Assembly (NCBI RefSeq): GCF_000151665.1
Contig: NW_013171824.1
Coordinates: 334,697 to 398,696, forward strand
Length of the DNA: 64,000 nucleotides
Source of the DNA: Blastocystis hominis
Lineage: Eukaryota; Sar; Bigyra; Opalinata; Blastocystidae
Direction of reading: 5' to 3'
Shown: piece by piece, positions 48,523 through 57,383 of the stretch
Numbering within the stretch: the stretch's first letter is position 1
Layout: each line of letters opens with the position of its first letter
Program-made: the position numbers and the translations under genes
The notes under the pieces: model-generated
Databases searched by the model: none
What the model was told of the DNA's origin: nothing
Seen by the model: the letters and a program-made list of their open reading frames with translations, nothing else

Positions 48523-50859
48523 TTAGCCATTGAAACCTTGTGTAGTGAACATATCCTTGATCGTGTTGTACGTATTTTGCAGATATTGCTCGAATTGTTG
48601 ATCTACATTGACAGCAAACCGTTTGATCTTGTTTTTCATGTAGTCCAAATTATCAGGAGTTAGATCCTTACTATTAGCTACTCGTATGAAGAAACTCATC
48701 AGTTCGGGGTCTTCATTTCGATCACGATAAGCCCTGAAGAGACGTGAGAATCCAAGGTCATTTGCAAATTGAGCGAAAACAGGATTGTTGAAATTGCGAG
48801 CAAGCAAACTTGAGAAAGCAATGAAATCTTCGCGAGTATCATCGCTTTCCCAACTTTCCTTGGTGTCATTAGAATCTTTACTTTCATACGCGTCAATCAA
48901 GGCTGCAGCTCGATTCACTTGATCGATTGCTTGAGGTGTGAAACTAGCATTTACACTTTCAGATTGACGACCGTCCAGTACAATCACAGGTTGAATTTGT
49001 GGCTGATTCCGGAAATATTCATATGATTGCCAAATGGCATCCATTAAGTTCTGGATTCCTCTCATATTCTGCTGATACAATTGTTGATATAATTGTTCCC
49101 GGGACAGCTGAGTATCAGCAAATTGATTACTCATTGTAGTAAGCAGCTGACCAGTTTGAGCATGTCCATCAACAACTGCATTACCAACATTTGTCAACAG
49201 GTTGTTAGTTTGAGTCTGATTGTCAGTGAGTTGATTAACAATTGCACCCGTAGAATCTTTGATTAACTTGGTTGTTTGAGCTTGTCCTTGTTCATATTGG
49301 TTGCCCAGAGCATTCGTACCATCCAATAGTTGTTTCCTAGTTGCCTTTCCCTCTTCTGCAACCGCATTACCAAGAGCTATCAGATTCTGATTCGTAGTCT
49401 GCAATTCATTGGACACGTTTTGAATCAAAGGTGTGAATGTATTGAATGATTCAACCAACCGTTTGTTGATTTCATCATATGCTTTTGCCAACTCAGCAGA
49501 TACAAATTGCTGAATGAAGCTGTTTCGCTCTAGCCATTGTTTCAAGAAATCATTGTACTGCGCCTTCATGAACTCTGTCAATCCATCAATTCGCATTTCA
49601 CTTTGGGTTGGAATCAATGCTTGGATATCAGCAATTGCAGGAGGATCAGGTTTGTTTTCAATTCCTTGGAGACGAGCTTCGACTCCTTGCAGATATCTAT
49701 TACTCTCCTCAATCACAGCCTTCTGTTGATTTACCAAGTCACCAATTTTCTGGATCAAATTGTCATCTCCTGTTGCAATGCTTGTTGCCACTTCAGCATA
49801 CTTATCACTCAACGACTTGATTCCATCGTTCGTATTTGTCAATTTTGTTTGTACACCTTCCAACAATTCTAACATCTTAGGATAACCCTTGTCCTTATCT
49901 TCCAGGAAATTGATTCGTTGTGCTACATAAGCTATTGCATTATAAATATTGCCAAGGTTCACCTGGATATCAAAGCTGTTCATCACAGCAATCACTTCAT
50001 CCAACTTGGTGATAATGGACGACACATCCATCTGTTGTACGATTTCATTCGTCACATTCACAGGTTGTGTTTCGGGTTTGACCATCCATCGACCACGTTC
50101 AACACGGCCTGCAGATACCAAATCCTCGTATGCCTGAGTACCTCGTTTCACTTTCTTTGTCACACCACGAACATATACCGTAGTATTATCATCATTCCAT
50201 AGTAGAAATGTTCGCTCTGGATCACCTTGTGCTGTCACATTATCTCGCAAGCCAGAAAAATCATTATGAATTATTGCACTCTGTTGAGTAAATGTGTTGA
50301 TACTTTCTCCCATCTGTTGAGCTGCACCCGTTATGGCATCAGCAGCATTCTTCATTTCGTTGATGCTCACTCCAAGATCACCAGGCAAATTCACGATTTG
50401 TGCATCGCCAACCTGTGTTCTCTTGTACTTGATACGATAGGGTGATACAGGTTCATATCCAAATGGATTATCAAAGATAGCTCGTTTCTCCATATCAGAC
50501 AACTCGTGATTCACAGATTGGACAACGATCTTGTTGAATTGTCTCTCAATTTTAGCATTGTAGACCACATTGTCCTCGAATGAGTACAACAGTACGTTCT
50601 CATCATCAATTCGCTGCATTTGATATCCACGCATGTCAGAGACGGATACACGGCGACGTTCAGCGGGTGAGAGATTCATGTACGAATCAAACAAGGTTCG
50701 CTTCTGTCGCCATTGTTCGCTCCTCATTCGCTGTTGATTGAATTCACTTTCAACGACTTTATCGAAATATCGATTCAACATTTTGTCCATCATGTTTCTC
50801 GATTTCACTTTGTGTGGTTTGAATCGAATGATTGGAATTGTAGCAACGTATTCATCCAT
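48523..50859 (-). CDS. Large helical Polinton protein (778 aa), unknown function
   Basis: After a basic N-terminus (IIRFKPHKVKSRNMMDKMLN) and a small alpha/beta part (ERTFLLWNDDNTTVYVRGVT), the middle from ~280 to ~600 is a series of Gln/Asn-rich helices and coiled coils with a heptad feel (QMDVSSIITKLDEVIAVMN, NLIALGNAVAEEGKATRKQL, repeated VGNAVVDGHAQTGQLL). Such proteins in viruses are often internal scaffolds or fibres. No known domain. It sits in the structural gene cluster between the GGA-rich precursor and minor capsid genes. Confidence 0.6.
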   Translation of the reverse strand: MDEYVATIPIIRFKPHKVKSRNMMDKMLNRYFDKVVESEFNQQRMRSEQWRQKRTLFDSYMNLSPAERRRVSVSDMRGYQMQRIDDENVLLYSFEDNVVYNAKIERQFNKIVVQSVNHELSDMEKRAIFDNPFGYEPVSPYRIKYKRTQVGDAQIVNLPGDLGVSINEMKNAADAITGAAQQMGESINTFTQQSAIIHNDFSGLRDNVTAQGDPERTFLLWNDDNTTVYVRGVTKKVKRGTQAYEDLVSAGRVERGRWMVKPETQPVNVTNEIVQQMDVSSIITKLDEVIAVMNSFDIQVNLGNIYNAIAYVAQRINFLEDKDKGYPKMLELLEGVQTKLTNTNDGIKSLSDKYAEVATSIATGDDNLIQKIGDLVNQQKAVIEESNRYLQGVEARLQGIENKPDPPAIADIQALIPTQSEMRIDGLTEFMKAQYNDFLKQWLERNSFIQQFVSAELAKAYDEINKRLVESFNTFTPLIQNVSNELQTTNQNLIALGNAVAEEGKATRKQLLDGTNALGNQYEQGQAQTTKLIKDSTGAIVNQLTDNQTQTNNLLTNVGNAVVDGHAQTGQLLTTMSNQFADTQLSREQLYQQLYQQNMRGIQNLMDAIWQSYEYFRNQPQIQPVIVLDGRQSESVNASFTPQAIDQVNRAAALIDAYESKDSNDTKESWESDDTREDFIAFSSLLARNFNNPVFAQFANDLGFSRLFRAYRDRNEDPELMSFFIRVANSKDLTPDNLDYMKNKIKRFAVNVDQQFEQYLQNTYNTIKDMFTTQGFNG

Positions 50860-50901
50860 TTACTATGGGAGGAACAATGTGGGGCGACTTTGCCGTCTCC
50901 C

Positions 50902-51597
50902 CTACTTTACTTTGGTGTAACAAGATATCGTGAATGAGATGTACACATTCGAATTCAAGGAGATCGGACGGTCATTCGCATCTGTCAGTACCCAGTCAAT
51001 GTAGTCCAGGTTCGATTGTTCAATCACATCGATCGATAGGTTGTCCCAGGTGATCATGTTGTTCAGTCCCATCGATACATGAATCAGGTTATCGATCAAC
51101 GGACTCTTCAGACCGAATGTTTGAGCATTGATACTACTGTAGATTCGGATCACACTCATGCCATTCGTGATGTCGTAGGGTTCACTCGCTACCATGCCTG
51201 CCTCAACGATACCTTCCAACTTGAGGATACTCGTGTAATCAGGTGCGCCACTAAGGTCAACAGCGGTCGCCACATCACTGTTCAAGTATGCTCGGTTAAC
51301 ATCGTCTACCTGGATGGAATCGGCTATCGCACGGCATAACTCGGTAATCGAGTAGTAGCCAGGACCGACGTTGTACACCATTTCAAACCCTGACAGCATT
51401 TGAACCTTCACCACATTCATTGCACGAATGTTCCATAGAGAAGTGGTATCGATCTTGCATGTAATCGAAGTGATCTTGTACACAAGGTCACGAGGCATGA
51501 TCACTGTGTTGAACGTTTCATGGTATCGTTCGTTGTTCTTCGGAATTACTGTATTGTGGTTAATCACACTCACCGGTAGTGCACGATTATGACTCAT
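50902..51597 (-). CDS. Polinton minor capsid (penton-like) protein, single module
   Basis: 231 residues. The unit VGPGYYSITELCRAIADSI followed by a strand, LSGAPDYTSILKLEG, PYDITNGMSVIRIYSS and a last part IDWVLTDANDRPISLNSNVY matches in order the modules of the 938-residue protein upstream. The G-x-Y-(S/T)-hydrophobic helix motif is widespread in vertex and tail proteins of DNA viruses. One module fits a single jelly-roll penton. It overlaps the next gene's 3' end by 11 bp. Confidence 0.65.
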   Translation of the reverse strand: MSHNRALPVSVINHNTVIPKNNERYHETFNTVIMPRDLVYKITSITCKIDTTSLWNIRAMNVVKVQMLSGFEMVYNVGPGYYSITELCRAIADSIQVDDVNRAYLNSDVATAVDLSGAPDYTSILKLEGIVEAGMVASEPYDITNGMSVIRIYSSINAQTFGLKSPLIDNLIHVSMGLNNMITWDNLSIDVIEQSNLDYIDWVLTDANDRPISLNSNVYISFTISCYTKVK

Positions 51598-51964
51598 TTA
51601 TTGTGTGGAAGTGAATGCACACTGTAATCGGCATTGGCAGGGCAATCGTTGCACCGGTCTTATCGGTCAACGAGAATGACCATTTGCGACTTTTGGGTAC
51701 CACGACGTTCATGTGTGCATTCTCCGTGTACGTGTGGGGAGTCGTAGACTCCCCGGGGGAAGCGAAGCTTCCCCCTCCTTCGTTCAATACAACCAACGGA
51801 GACTGTCGTCGTTCTTGCATGTTGTTCACTCGATCAAGGACAAGGCAGGTGCCAGGCGATTCTCCCTTCATAGTCACTCTGTCGATTACCATGTCGCTTT
51901 TGATGAGATTGTTACTTGTGAATTCATGTTCGTACGTTCGAGCAATATTGAACACTAGATTCAT
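51587..51964 (-). CDS. Small Polinton structural-cluster protein (125 aa)
   Basis: Beta-rich, ending in a strand-like segment (SFSLTDKTGATIALPMPITV) similar in layout to the last strands of the penton-like modules (acidic, D-x-x-G-x-x-I/L). A double hairpin (51736-51775) adds GGGSFASPGESTTP in the middle. It lies between two penton-like genes and overlaps both ends by a few bases. It may be a truncated module. No family recognised. Confidence 0.5.
   Translation of the reverse strand: MNLVFNIARTYEHEFTSNNLIKSDMVIDRVTMKGESPGTCLVLDRVNNMQERRQSPLVVLNEGGGSFASPGESTTPHTYTENAHMNVVVPKSRKWSFSLTDKTGATIALPMPITVCIHFHTINES
51736..51775. repeat. Double-hairpin element inside the 125-aa gene
   Basis: GGGGAGTC-GTA-GACTCCCC then GGGGGAAGC-GAA-GCTTCCCCC. 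The frame is kept. Flanking repeats are not clear. Confidence 0.88.
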
Positions 51965-52287
51965 TTATTATTTCCTCCTGAAACGGTGAATCCGATTAGC
52001 AGGTACACGTTCCCAATGAACGATAGCGGGTCACCATTTTCGTCCTTCAATTCGTACACGATGCGATCAAGCAATTCAGAACATGGTACCAACATGCGAT
52101 TCTTGTAGAAGTAGTTCTTGTACAAGCTGTCCATCGGGACATTCGCAAGCAATGGTATCGTCTTGCTTTTCACGATGTTGCAATACAGCTGTATGTTCGA
52201 TAGACCGTTCGTGATATCGACAGGATACTCGGCAACCATCGGACCTAGTTGGCATAGTACACACCATCGTCGAAAGGGATACGCCAT
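51961..52287 (-). CDS. Last part of a penton-like module, in a shifted frame
   Basis: 108 residues: VAEYPVDITNGLSNIQLYCN then LLDRIVYELKDENGDPLSFIGNVYLLIGF. Both halves align with the second half of the 231-residue protein and of module 1 of the 938-residue protein. The 938-residue frame stops at 52245 in the middle of its last module, and this frame supplies what is missing. The proposed start MAYPF overlaps the other ORF by 43 bp. Either one indel split the gene or a frameshift joins the two. Confidence 0.55.
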   Translation of the reverse strand: MAYPFRRWCVLCQLGPMVAEYPVDITNGLSNIQLYCNIVKSKTIPLLANVPMDSLYKNYFYKNRMLVPCSELLDRIVYELKDENGDPLSFIGNVYLLIGFTVSGGNNK

Positions 52288-55061
52288 GTATGCGATTGCG
52301 ATCCTGAAGCGGGAACGATGGTTCCCAGGTTACCACTCAACGAGAACACGTAGTCAGCGTGAATGTAGTACCCATCTGACTCAGCTTTCCATCGTATGTT
52401 CAGTGCAGCCGAGTCAAAACATTGATTCATGCGCCATATCATGTCAGCCTGTGTCAATCGTGATGGTATGGTCCACGTGAATGTCTGAACGTCATCTGTG
52501 TACGTGATATCAATCTCAGCAGCACTATCGTCCAGTGTCATCATTCCGTACGGGAAGCGAATCGTCGTGTTAGCCGTGTACGACTCAGATTGTTCCCAGT
52601 CAACGAAGGTAGCCAATGATGGAACAACAACTTCATCATTCCTCACATAGTGGGGCAGCGAAGCTGCCCCGGGGAAGCTTTGCTTCCCCACATACGTAAC
52701 ACGTGTCGGTTGTATGAATTCGATCGACACAGCACGATCGGAATACGTACTACCTTTGATCATATTCGTCACATTCAGTCCACCGATGTTTGCCATCGCA
52801 AACTCGTAAGGTGATGTCAACTCGGGCATCCTGATGTAGTAATTGCGATAAAACTCGAAATAACAAGACAAATACACACCACCTGGTTCAGCGTATGGTC
52901 CGGGTATAATCTTGAAACATGGATTATCACAAAACAATATGAATCGTGGTTCTGTACCATTTCGACATCCCATTCGTACTCGACCACCATTATCTGCAAT
53001 GACATATACCAAGTACCTTCCGAGAGACGCATCTACATATATCTTATTGATCACATTAGCGATCATATTCACGATATCAATAGCGCTATAATGACCTCGT
53101 TGGATTGTGAGAGGTCTTTCGCCATATCCACGTATTCCAAGTATAAAATTCGTCGTATCGATAAACACTTTCGTGTGATATATACTATCCTTGGAATACC
53201 AAGGTCCGATCGAAGAACCATTCGATGACACCAAGTCACCTGTATTTTCCGATGTGATATGCAATTCCAATTCTGGTGCATAGTCCTTCGCAGTCCATGA
53301 CATGCTTTCTCTATTGTCATTCACCGTCCACGCAATCGCATTCTGGTGAGATGGAGGTAGTTCCATAGCACTCGCATATCGAGCATTGAGTTCATTAAAA
53401 CATGTGGTTGTAAGAGTATTCATCTTGATCGGGGTAGACGTATCTTCCGTTATGTAGAATTCACCACTATCGAGTACTGAACCATCAGCTAAACGCATCG
53501 TGTATGTCGCGAGAGGCTTTAGCAGGAACCGATTATCATTCGTACGCATTTTCCAGTCATACGCAATGAAGGTGTTTGATCCTATGTACGCATGACCACC
53601 AATACCTTGATCATTCGTCATATCAGGTGGTGAATCGCTTTCAGGGTTGAACGAAGCTTCCACTGGTCGTTCGATGCACAGGTTCTGCACAGATGGAGAC
53701 AGCTTGAACCATGGAGTCCAACCAAAACCATTGATCGTCGTGTCAACGCTGGATCGATTGAAATACCATCCGTCTGCTTGGACATTGAAGCGAACATGAT
53801 CATCCTCGATCGTCATGGATGTGAGTGGAAGCACTTTCACCATTTCAGCACCGACAGCCTCGATGAACTCGGAGAACGTGTAGTAACCGACAGGCAATGT
53901 CAACATGTGCGAGACAGTGCCATCAGTAACAACCACGTGATTACACGAGGAAGACATGTAGTAGCGCTTCGGGTTATCCACTCCTTTCACCAAGATGTCC
54001 GATTCGAAACCAAGGATCGATCTGATCTCTGGTGCATTCGTGAAATCAATCATGTAGAAGTGATCTACCGTGATGTGGAATGCGTTCTCACCGCTATACA
54101 CCAATTCGAACAGGGCATCACTTGCATTCAGCTTTGCAATGATCGTTTCGATGTCGTATGCACCGCGTGGTATCGCGATCTCTTGAATCGTAGCGCCAGC
54201 ATTGATTAGCACCACTTGATCAGTCGGCACGTTGTGCAACACGAAGTCCGTATACAACGACACAGACGAGATGTAGCACTGGTCGAACGAGAGAGGATTG
54301 TCCAGCTTCACTTCCTTCTTGGTGGTATTGCCGAACACTTCGATCATGGAGAACTGATTAGCGGAAGTGACGCTATTTTCACTTTGCTCGTACACATCCT
54401 CAATCGTCAACTGGAGTTCGAATTCGCCGTTCAGTCGTAGCATCTTGCCATCCATATCGCGGAACACGAACATCAATTGATCAAACCGAGTGATCATTGG
54501 TATACGCACGTCTTCCACACTTCGCACGTAGTCAGCCGCTGGATCGTCAATGATCATCGTGGTGAGCAGGTTGTTGTTCTGGTTGGCAATCTTCAGGTCC
54601 GATGATCGCACCATCGTCGAGTAGACCTGGATCACTTGTCGATTTCGCGTGATATCAATCACGTTCGATCCACTGAACGAAGCAGGTAGAATGACCGTTC
54701 GTCCTTCCAAACCGAGGATCTCACGAATGTCAGGTGCATCCGTGAAGTCAATGGTGTGTGGAGACTGAATCCAAATACAACCGAACGACGAGGCATTCGT
54801 GGATATGGAGAATGTAGTATCGGTCATGGTATTGACCAAGGCAATGATCTCACTGATCGTGTAGTAACCAGCAGGGATTGTCACAGTCTCGTCATTGCTG
54901 TTAGTAATCACATTGGTCGTGTCTACGTTATTAAACATCGAACCATTAGGATGAAACAGGACAGTCATGGAAGTGATGTAAGGATTCTTGTACTTGTACG
55001 GATTAACCCATGTAAATGAGCCGTTGCTAGGTGAGCCTTGAATAAGCATGGAGTAGTGCAT
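52245..55061 (-). CDS. Multi-module minor capsid (penton-like) protein, 938 aa
   Basis: At least four successive modules carry the same signature: IPAGYYTISEIIALVN, IPRGAYDIETIIAKLN, LPVGYYTFSEFIEAV and IQRGHYSAIDIVNMI. The first two continue with IDFT(D/N)APEIR(E/S)ILG. Module 1 ends RFDQLMFVFRDMDGKMLRLN, the counterpart of the ends of the 231- and 108-residue proteins. A tandem fusion of penton-like units is unusual, since Polintons typically encode one single jelly-roll penton. It may form a vertex complex or long projection. A double hairpin (52652-52689) inserts FPGAASLPHYV near residue 795. The C-terminus stops inside a module (see 51961-52287). Confidence 0.75.
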   Translation of the reverse strand: MHYSMLIQGSPSNGSFTWVNPYKYKNPYITSMTVLFHPNGSMFNNVDTTNVITNSNDETVTIPAGYYTISEIIALVNTMTDTTFSISTNASSFGCIWIQSPHTIDFTDAPDIREILGLEGRTVILPASFSGSNVIDITRNRQVIQVYSTMVRSSDLKIANQNNNLLTTMIIDDPAADYVRSVEDVRIPMITRFDQLMFVFRDMDGKMLRLNGEFELQLTIEDVYEQSENSVTSANQFSMIEVFGNTTKKEVKLDNPLSFDQCYISSVSLYTDFVLHNVPTDQVVLINAGATIQEIAIPRGAYDIETIIAKLNASDALFELVYSGENAFHITVDHFYMIDFTNAPEIRSILGFESDILVKGVDNPKRYYMSSSCNHVVVTDGTVSHMLTLPVGYYTFSEFIEAVGAEMVKVLPLTSMTIEDDHVRFNVQADGWYFNRSSVDTTINGFGWTPWFKLSPSVQNLCIERPVEASFNPESDSPPDMTNDQGIGGHAYIGSNTFIAYDWKMRTNDNRFLLKPLATYTMRLADGSVLDSGEFYITEDTSTPIKMNTLTTTCFNELNARYASAMELPPSHQNAIAWTVNDNRESMSWTAKDYAPELELHITSENTGDLVSSNGSSIGPWYSKDSIYHTKVFIDTTNFILGIRGYGERPLTIQRGHYSAIDIVNMIANVINKIYVDASLGRYLVYVIADNGGRVRMGCRNGTEPRFILFCDNPCFKIIPGPYAEPGGVYLSCYFEFYRNYYIRMPELTSPYEFAMANIGGLNVTNMIKGSTYSDRAVSIEFIQPTRVTYVGKQSFPGAASLPHYVRNDEVVVPSLATFVDWEQSESYTANTTIRFPYGMMTLDDSAAEIDITYTDDVQTFTWTIPSRLTQADMIWRMNQCFDSAALNIRWKAESDGYYIHADYVFSLSGNLGTIVPASGSQSHTWRIPFDDGVYYAN
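52652..52689. repeat. Double-hairpin element inside the multi-module capsid gene
   Basis: GGGGCAGC-GAA-GCTGCCCC then GGGGAAGC-TTT-GCTTCCCC. CACATA flanks both sides (52644-52649, 52689-52694). The frame is kept. Confidence 0.93.
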
Positions 55062-55113
55062 GGTCTTTCTCTCTTTACCTTAGTCAACAAGACAATGGGG
55101 AGGAATCGAAGCA

Positions 55114-55194
55114 GGGAGAGGCGTAGCCTCTCCCGGGGCAACGAGGGACGACGAAGTCGTCCCGGGGGAGCATAGCTCCCCCACGTAGTTGCCC
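55114..55194. repeat. Nested double-hairpin elements near the right end
   Basis: GGGAGAGGC-GTA-GCCTCTCCC is followed by a stem GGGGCAAC...GTTGCCCC whose loop is split by a second element, GGGACGAC-GAA-GTCGTCCC and GGGGGAGC-ATA-GCTCCCCC. Same nesting as at 38900-38982. Confidence 0.9.
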
Positions 55195-55198
55195 CATC

Positions 55199-55536
55199 AC
55201 AACCATGCATACCATGGCCTACAATGGAAGTCAGGTTAACATTGCAGAAATTTGCCGAAATTGGCAGCCATGGGTTTCCGCGCGTTTCACGTCGTGGTCA
55301 TCGAGGTGACCAGGTAGACAATGGCAGAAAATGGCAGGAAATGGTCGAAAAATGGTCGAAAATTGATTTCCGCGGTTATTTGGTAGAAAATGGATTTCCG
55401 CGTGTTTTACGCCATGGCTATCGAGGTGGTCAGGAAGACAATGGCAAAAAATGGCAAAAAATGGTCGAAAATTGATTTCCGCGGTTATTTGGTAGAAAAT
55501 GGATTTCCGCGTGTTTTACGCCATTTCCCTACTACT
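55199..55536. repeat. Polinton right terminal inverted repeat region with tandem repeat
   Basis: 55199-55293 pairs with 32552-32646, and 55501-55536 pairs with 32260-32295. Between them about 2 units of a ~115 bp tandem repeat (TTGATTTCCGCGGTTATTTG core) occupy 55310-55526 and have no counterpart at the left end, so the termini are asymmetric. Confidence 0.85.
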
Positions 55537-56426
55537 TACTAATACTTTATGTGAAGTGAAAGTGATGAGATTCCAGGCATGTTAGGAGGCCATGAATACT
55601 CGATATCTCCATGGATTGTTGTCTTTGCGGATCGGTTCGTAGTCCTCTATCCAGATTCTTGGCAATGTCCATATACCCTTCCTTCGCTCCTTCTCTTGGT
55701 ATGCTGTGACCCAACACTTCTATTAGACACGCCGAGAACATATGAAAGAAAATGAAATACTCCTCGATCCTCACCCCTGTTCTCTTCATGAGATCTGCAT
55801 CAACCCCCTCCACAGAAGAGAGAGTAGTCTGCTGCAAAAGATCCCATCCTCCACTCTCGATTCCCCTATCCTTAGTGACCTCCAGTAAGATCTCCAAGCA
55901 TGTCGATTTCAGCGAAATGAGTGTGATTATTAAAGTGGTCTTGGGTGGATATGAAACGGAAAATAGGAAACTTGAGGTGGGTTTAGACCTTCGTGAAATA
56001 GGTTAGTTTAACGATCGGTAGTGGTGAAGTATTGTGGTATTAGAAATCGTATTAAGTAGTAAAGAATTGATGCGTTTTGTACTAATGTGGTAACCGATAT
56101 TTCGACTTCTCTTGCGCCGTGATGACAATTATGACCCTTTATCGGTCGTTGTAATCGACCAACCGACTTTGAGCCCTCATGGTTCTTAGGCTGCCAGGTC
56201 GACAATCATCGGTTAGCAACCAAATTTCGCATAAAACGAGTCATTCCTTTACTACTGAGGATTGGCAAGTGTCAATGCTTTTCTCACAAAAGGCATCATT
56301 GACATTTGGGTACAAGCAGTGGGGAACGATTCATCGCACCGACAAAGTAGCGAGGCTGTAAATGCAGCGGACGCCAAAGTGTATTATAGTTATTTCTAAT
56401 GTCTTTTAATTATGCTTAATTTGTAA
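55537..56426. other. Unassigned sequence between Polinton and LINE copy 2
   Basis: A minus-strand ORF at 55897-55547 (LLEVTKDRGIESGGWDLLQQ, then CLIEVLGHSIPREGAKEGYM) has a protein-like composition and might be an exon of a disrupted host gene, but I recognise no domain. The rest has no ORF. Confidence 0.3.
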
Positions 56427-56492
56427 TGCCCACAAACCACTGTGTGCGAATTATCATCCAAAATCCATCTTTTGTTGTTTGTGCAACTTCTA
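56427..56492 (-). pseudogene. Short Polinton PolB C-terminal fragment
   Basis: These 66 bp (AATGCCCACAAACCACTG...) match, with substitutions, the antisense of the intact polB end at 32690-32755 (AATGCCCGAATGCAAGTG...). LINE sequence starts directly after it. A third, nearly deleted Polinton therefore lay here before the LINE landed. Confidence 0.65.
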
Positions 56493-57383
56493 AGTGTTGT
56501 GCTGACATCTGGGCTCTATGGAGCAGAAGTATGGGGCGGAAACAAGGAGGAGGCACAGAAGGTACAAAATGTGCTAAACAAAGGTCTCAATTACATCCTA
56601 CAAGCCACCGGGAAGTTTTCCACATGCATCCCATCGTTGGAACTGGAGTTGGATATGCCTCCGGTGTATCCTATTCTGGTGTCAAAGCGATTGCGATGCA
56701 TGTGGAAGGGGAGGTGGTTGAGTCGCACGTTGGGCGATCTCATAGATAGTAGGCTGGAATGGTGGTCAACGAAGAACACCTACCTGAAGACGACGGAGAG
56801 GATAGCACAGGAAGTGCTGCAGACGGTAGGTAGAGGGATCATCGATGATCACCTGGCATGCGGTAAGGAGGTTCCGGCGCGGTGGCTAGATGAGAGGCGG
56901 AAGTGCCATGTCCAGATGGCATTCGAGATGTGGGGTGGAGAGCCACGAAACGGAAATCCTTTTTCGGCCAGAGATCTGGTACGGAGGATGATTCCACGCC
57001 TTTGGATACGCCAGCTGCAGGAGAGCACTGCGCAGTTTCTGATGACATACTTGACAAGAGGACGAGCCATCAACCGGCGCTACCTGGACTTGTGGTTCAG
57101 GCATCCGGAGTTGGCTAGAGGGTGTCAGGTAATCCTGGAAATGCGCTGTGGGAGCTGGTGTTGTGTGGAGACGCGCTACCCTAAGCTAGAGGGGCCAGAA
57201 GGGTGCAAGTGTCCTTGCTGCGGAGAGTGCGAGAGGGAGACCCTAGAGCACTTCCTCTTTAAATGCCGGAAATATATGAAAGAAAGATTGGCTTTGGTCC
57301 GAAGGATCAGAGAGAGGCTCACGTTGGGCGAGGAGTGTGACGTGGATCCTTTCTCTGATCCGGATGGTTCTCGGATTGGATGA
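56493..57383 (+). pseudogene. LINE copy 2: RT thumb/connection and Cys-His knuckle
   Basis: Open frame of ~295 codons equal to the C-terminal third of the LINE polyprotein (LTSGLYGAEVWGGNKEEAQK ... CKCPCCGECERETLEHFLFK C). The Trp codon TGG here corresponds to the TGA that interrupts copy 1. It ends GSRIG and TGA, the same stop position as in copy 1, so this is the natural end of the frame. No catalytic motif, so it is not an active RT. Confidence 0.85.

Larger units (their letters stand above)
32260..55536. mobile_element. Polinton (Maverick) element, 23.3 kb, nearly complete
   Basis: The ends are AGTAGTAGGG (32260) and its complement CCCTACTACT (55536), each continued by ~36 bp of inverted match, with a second 95 bp inverted match further in. 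Inside are all hallmark genes: protein-primed PolB, RVE integrase, FtsK/HerA-type ATPase, adenain-like protease, double-jelly-roll major capsid and penton-like minor capsids. Flanks (TCCAAC and TACTAA) show no target duplication. The major capsid TAG and a few frame breaks suggest it is not fully functional as assembled. Confidence 0.95.
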
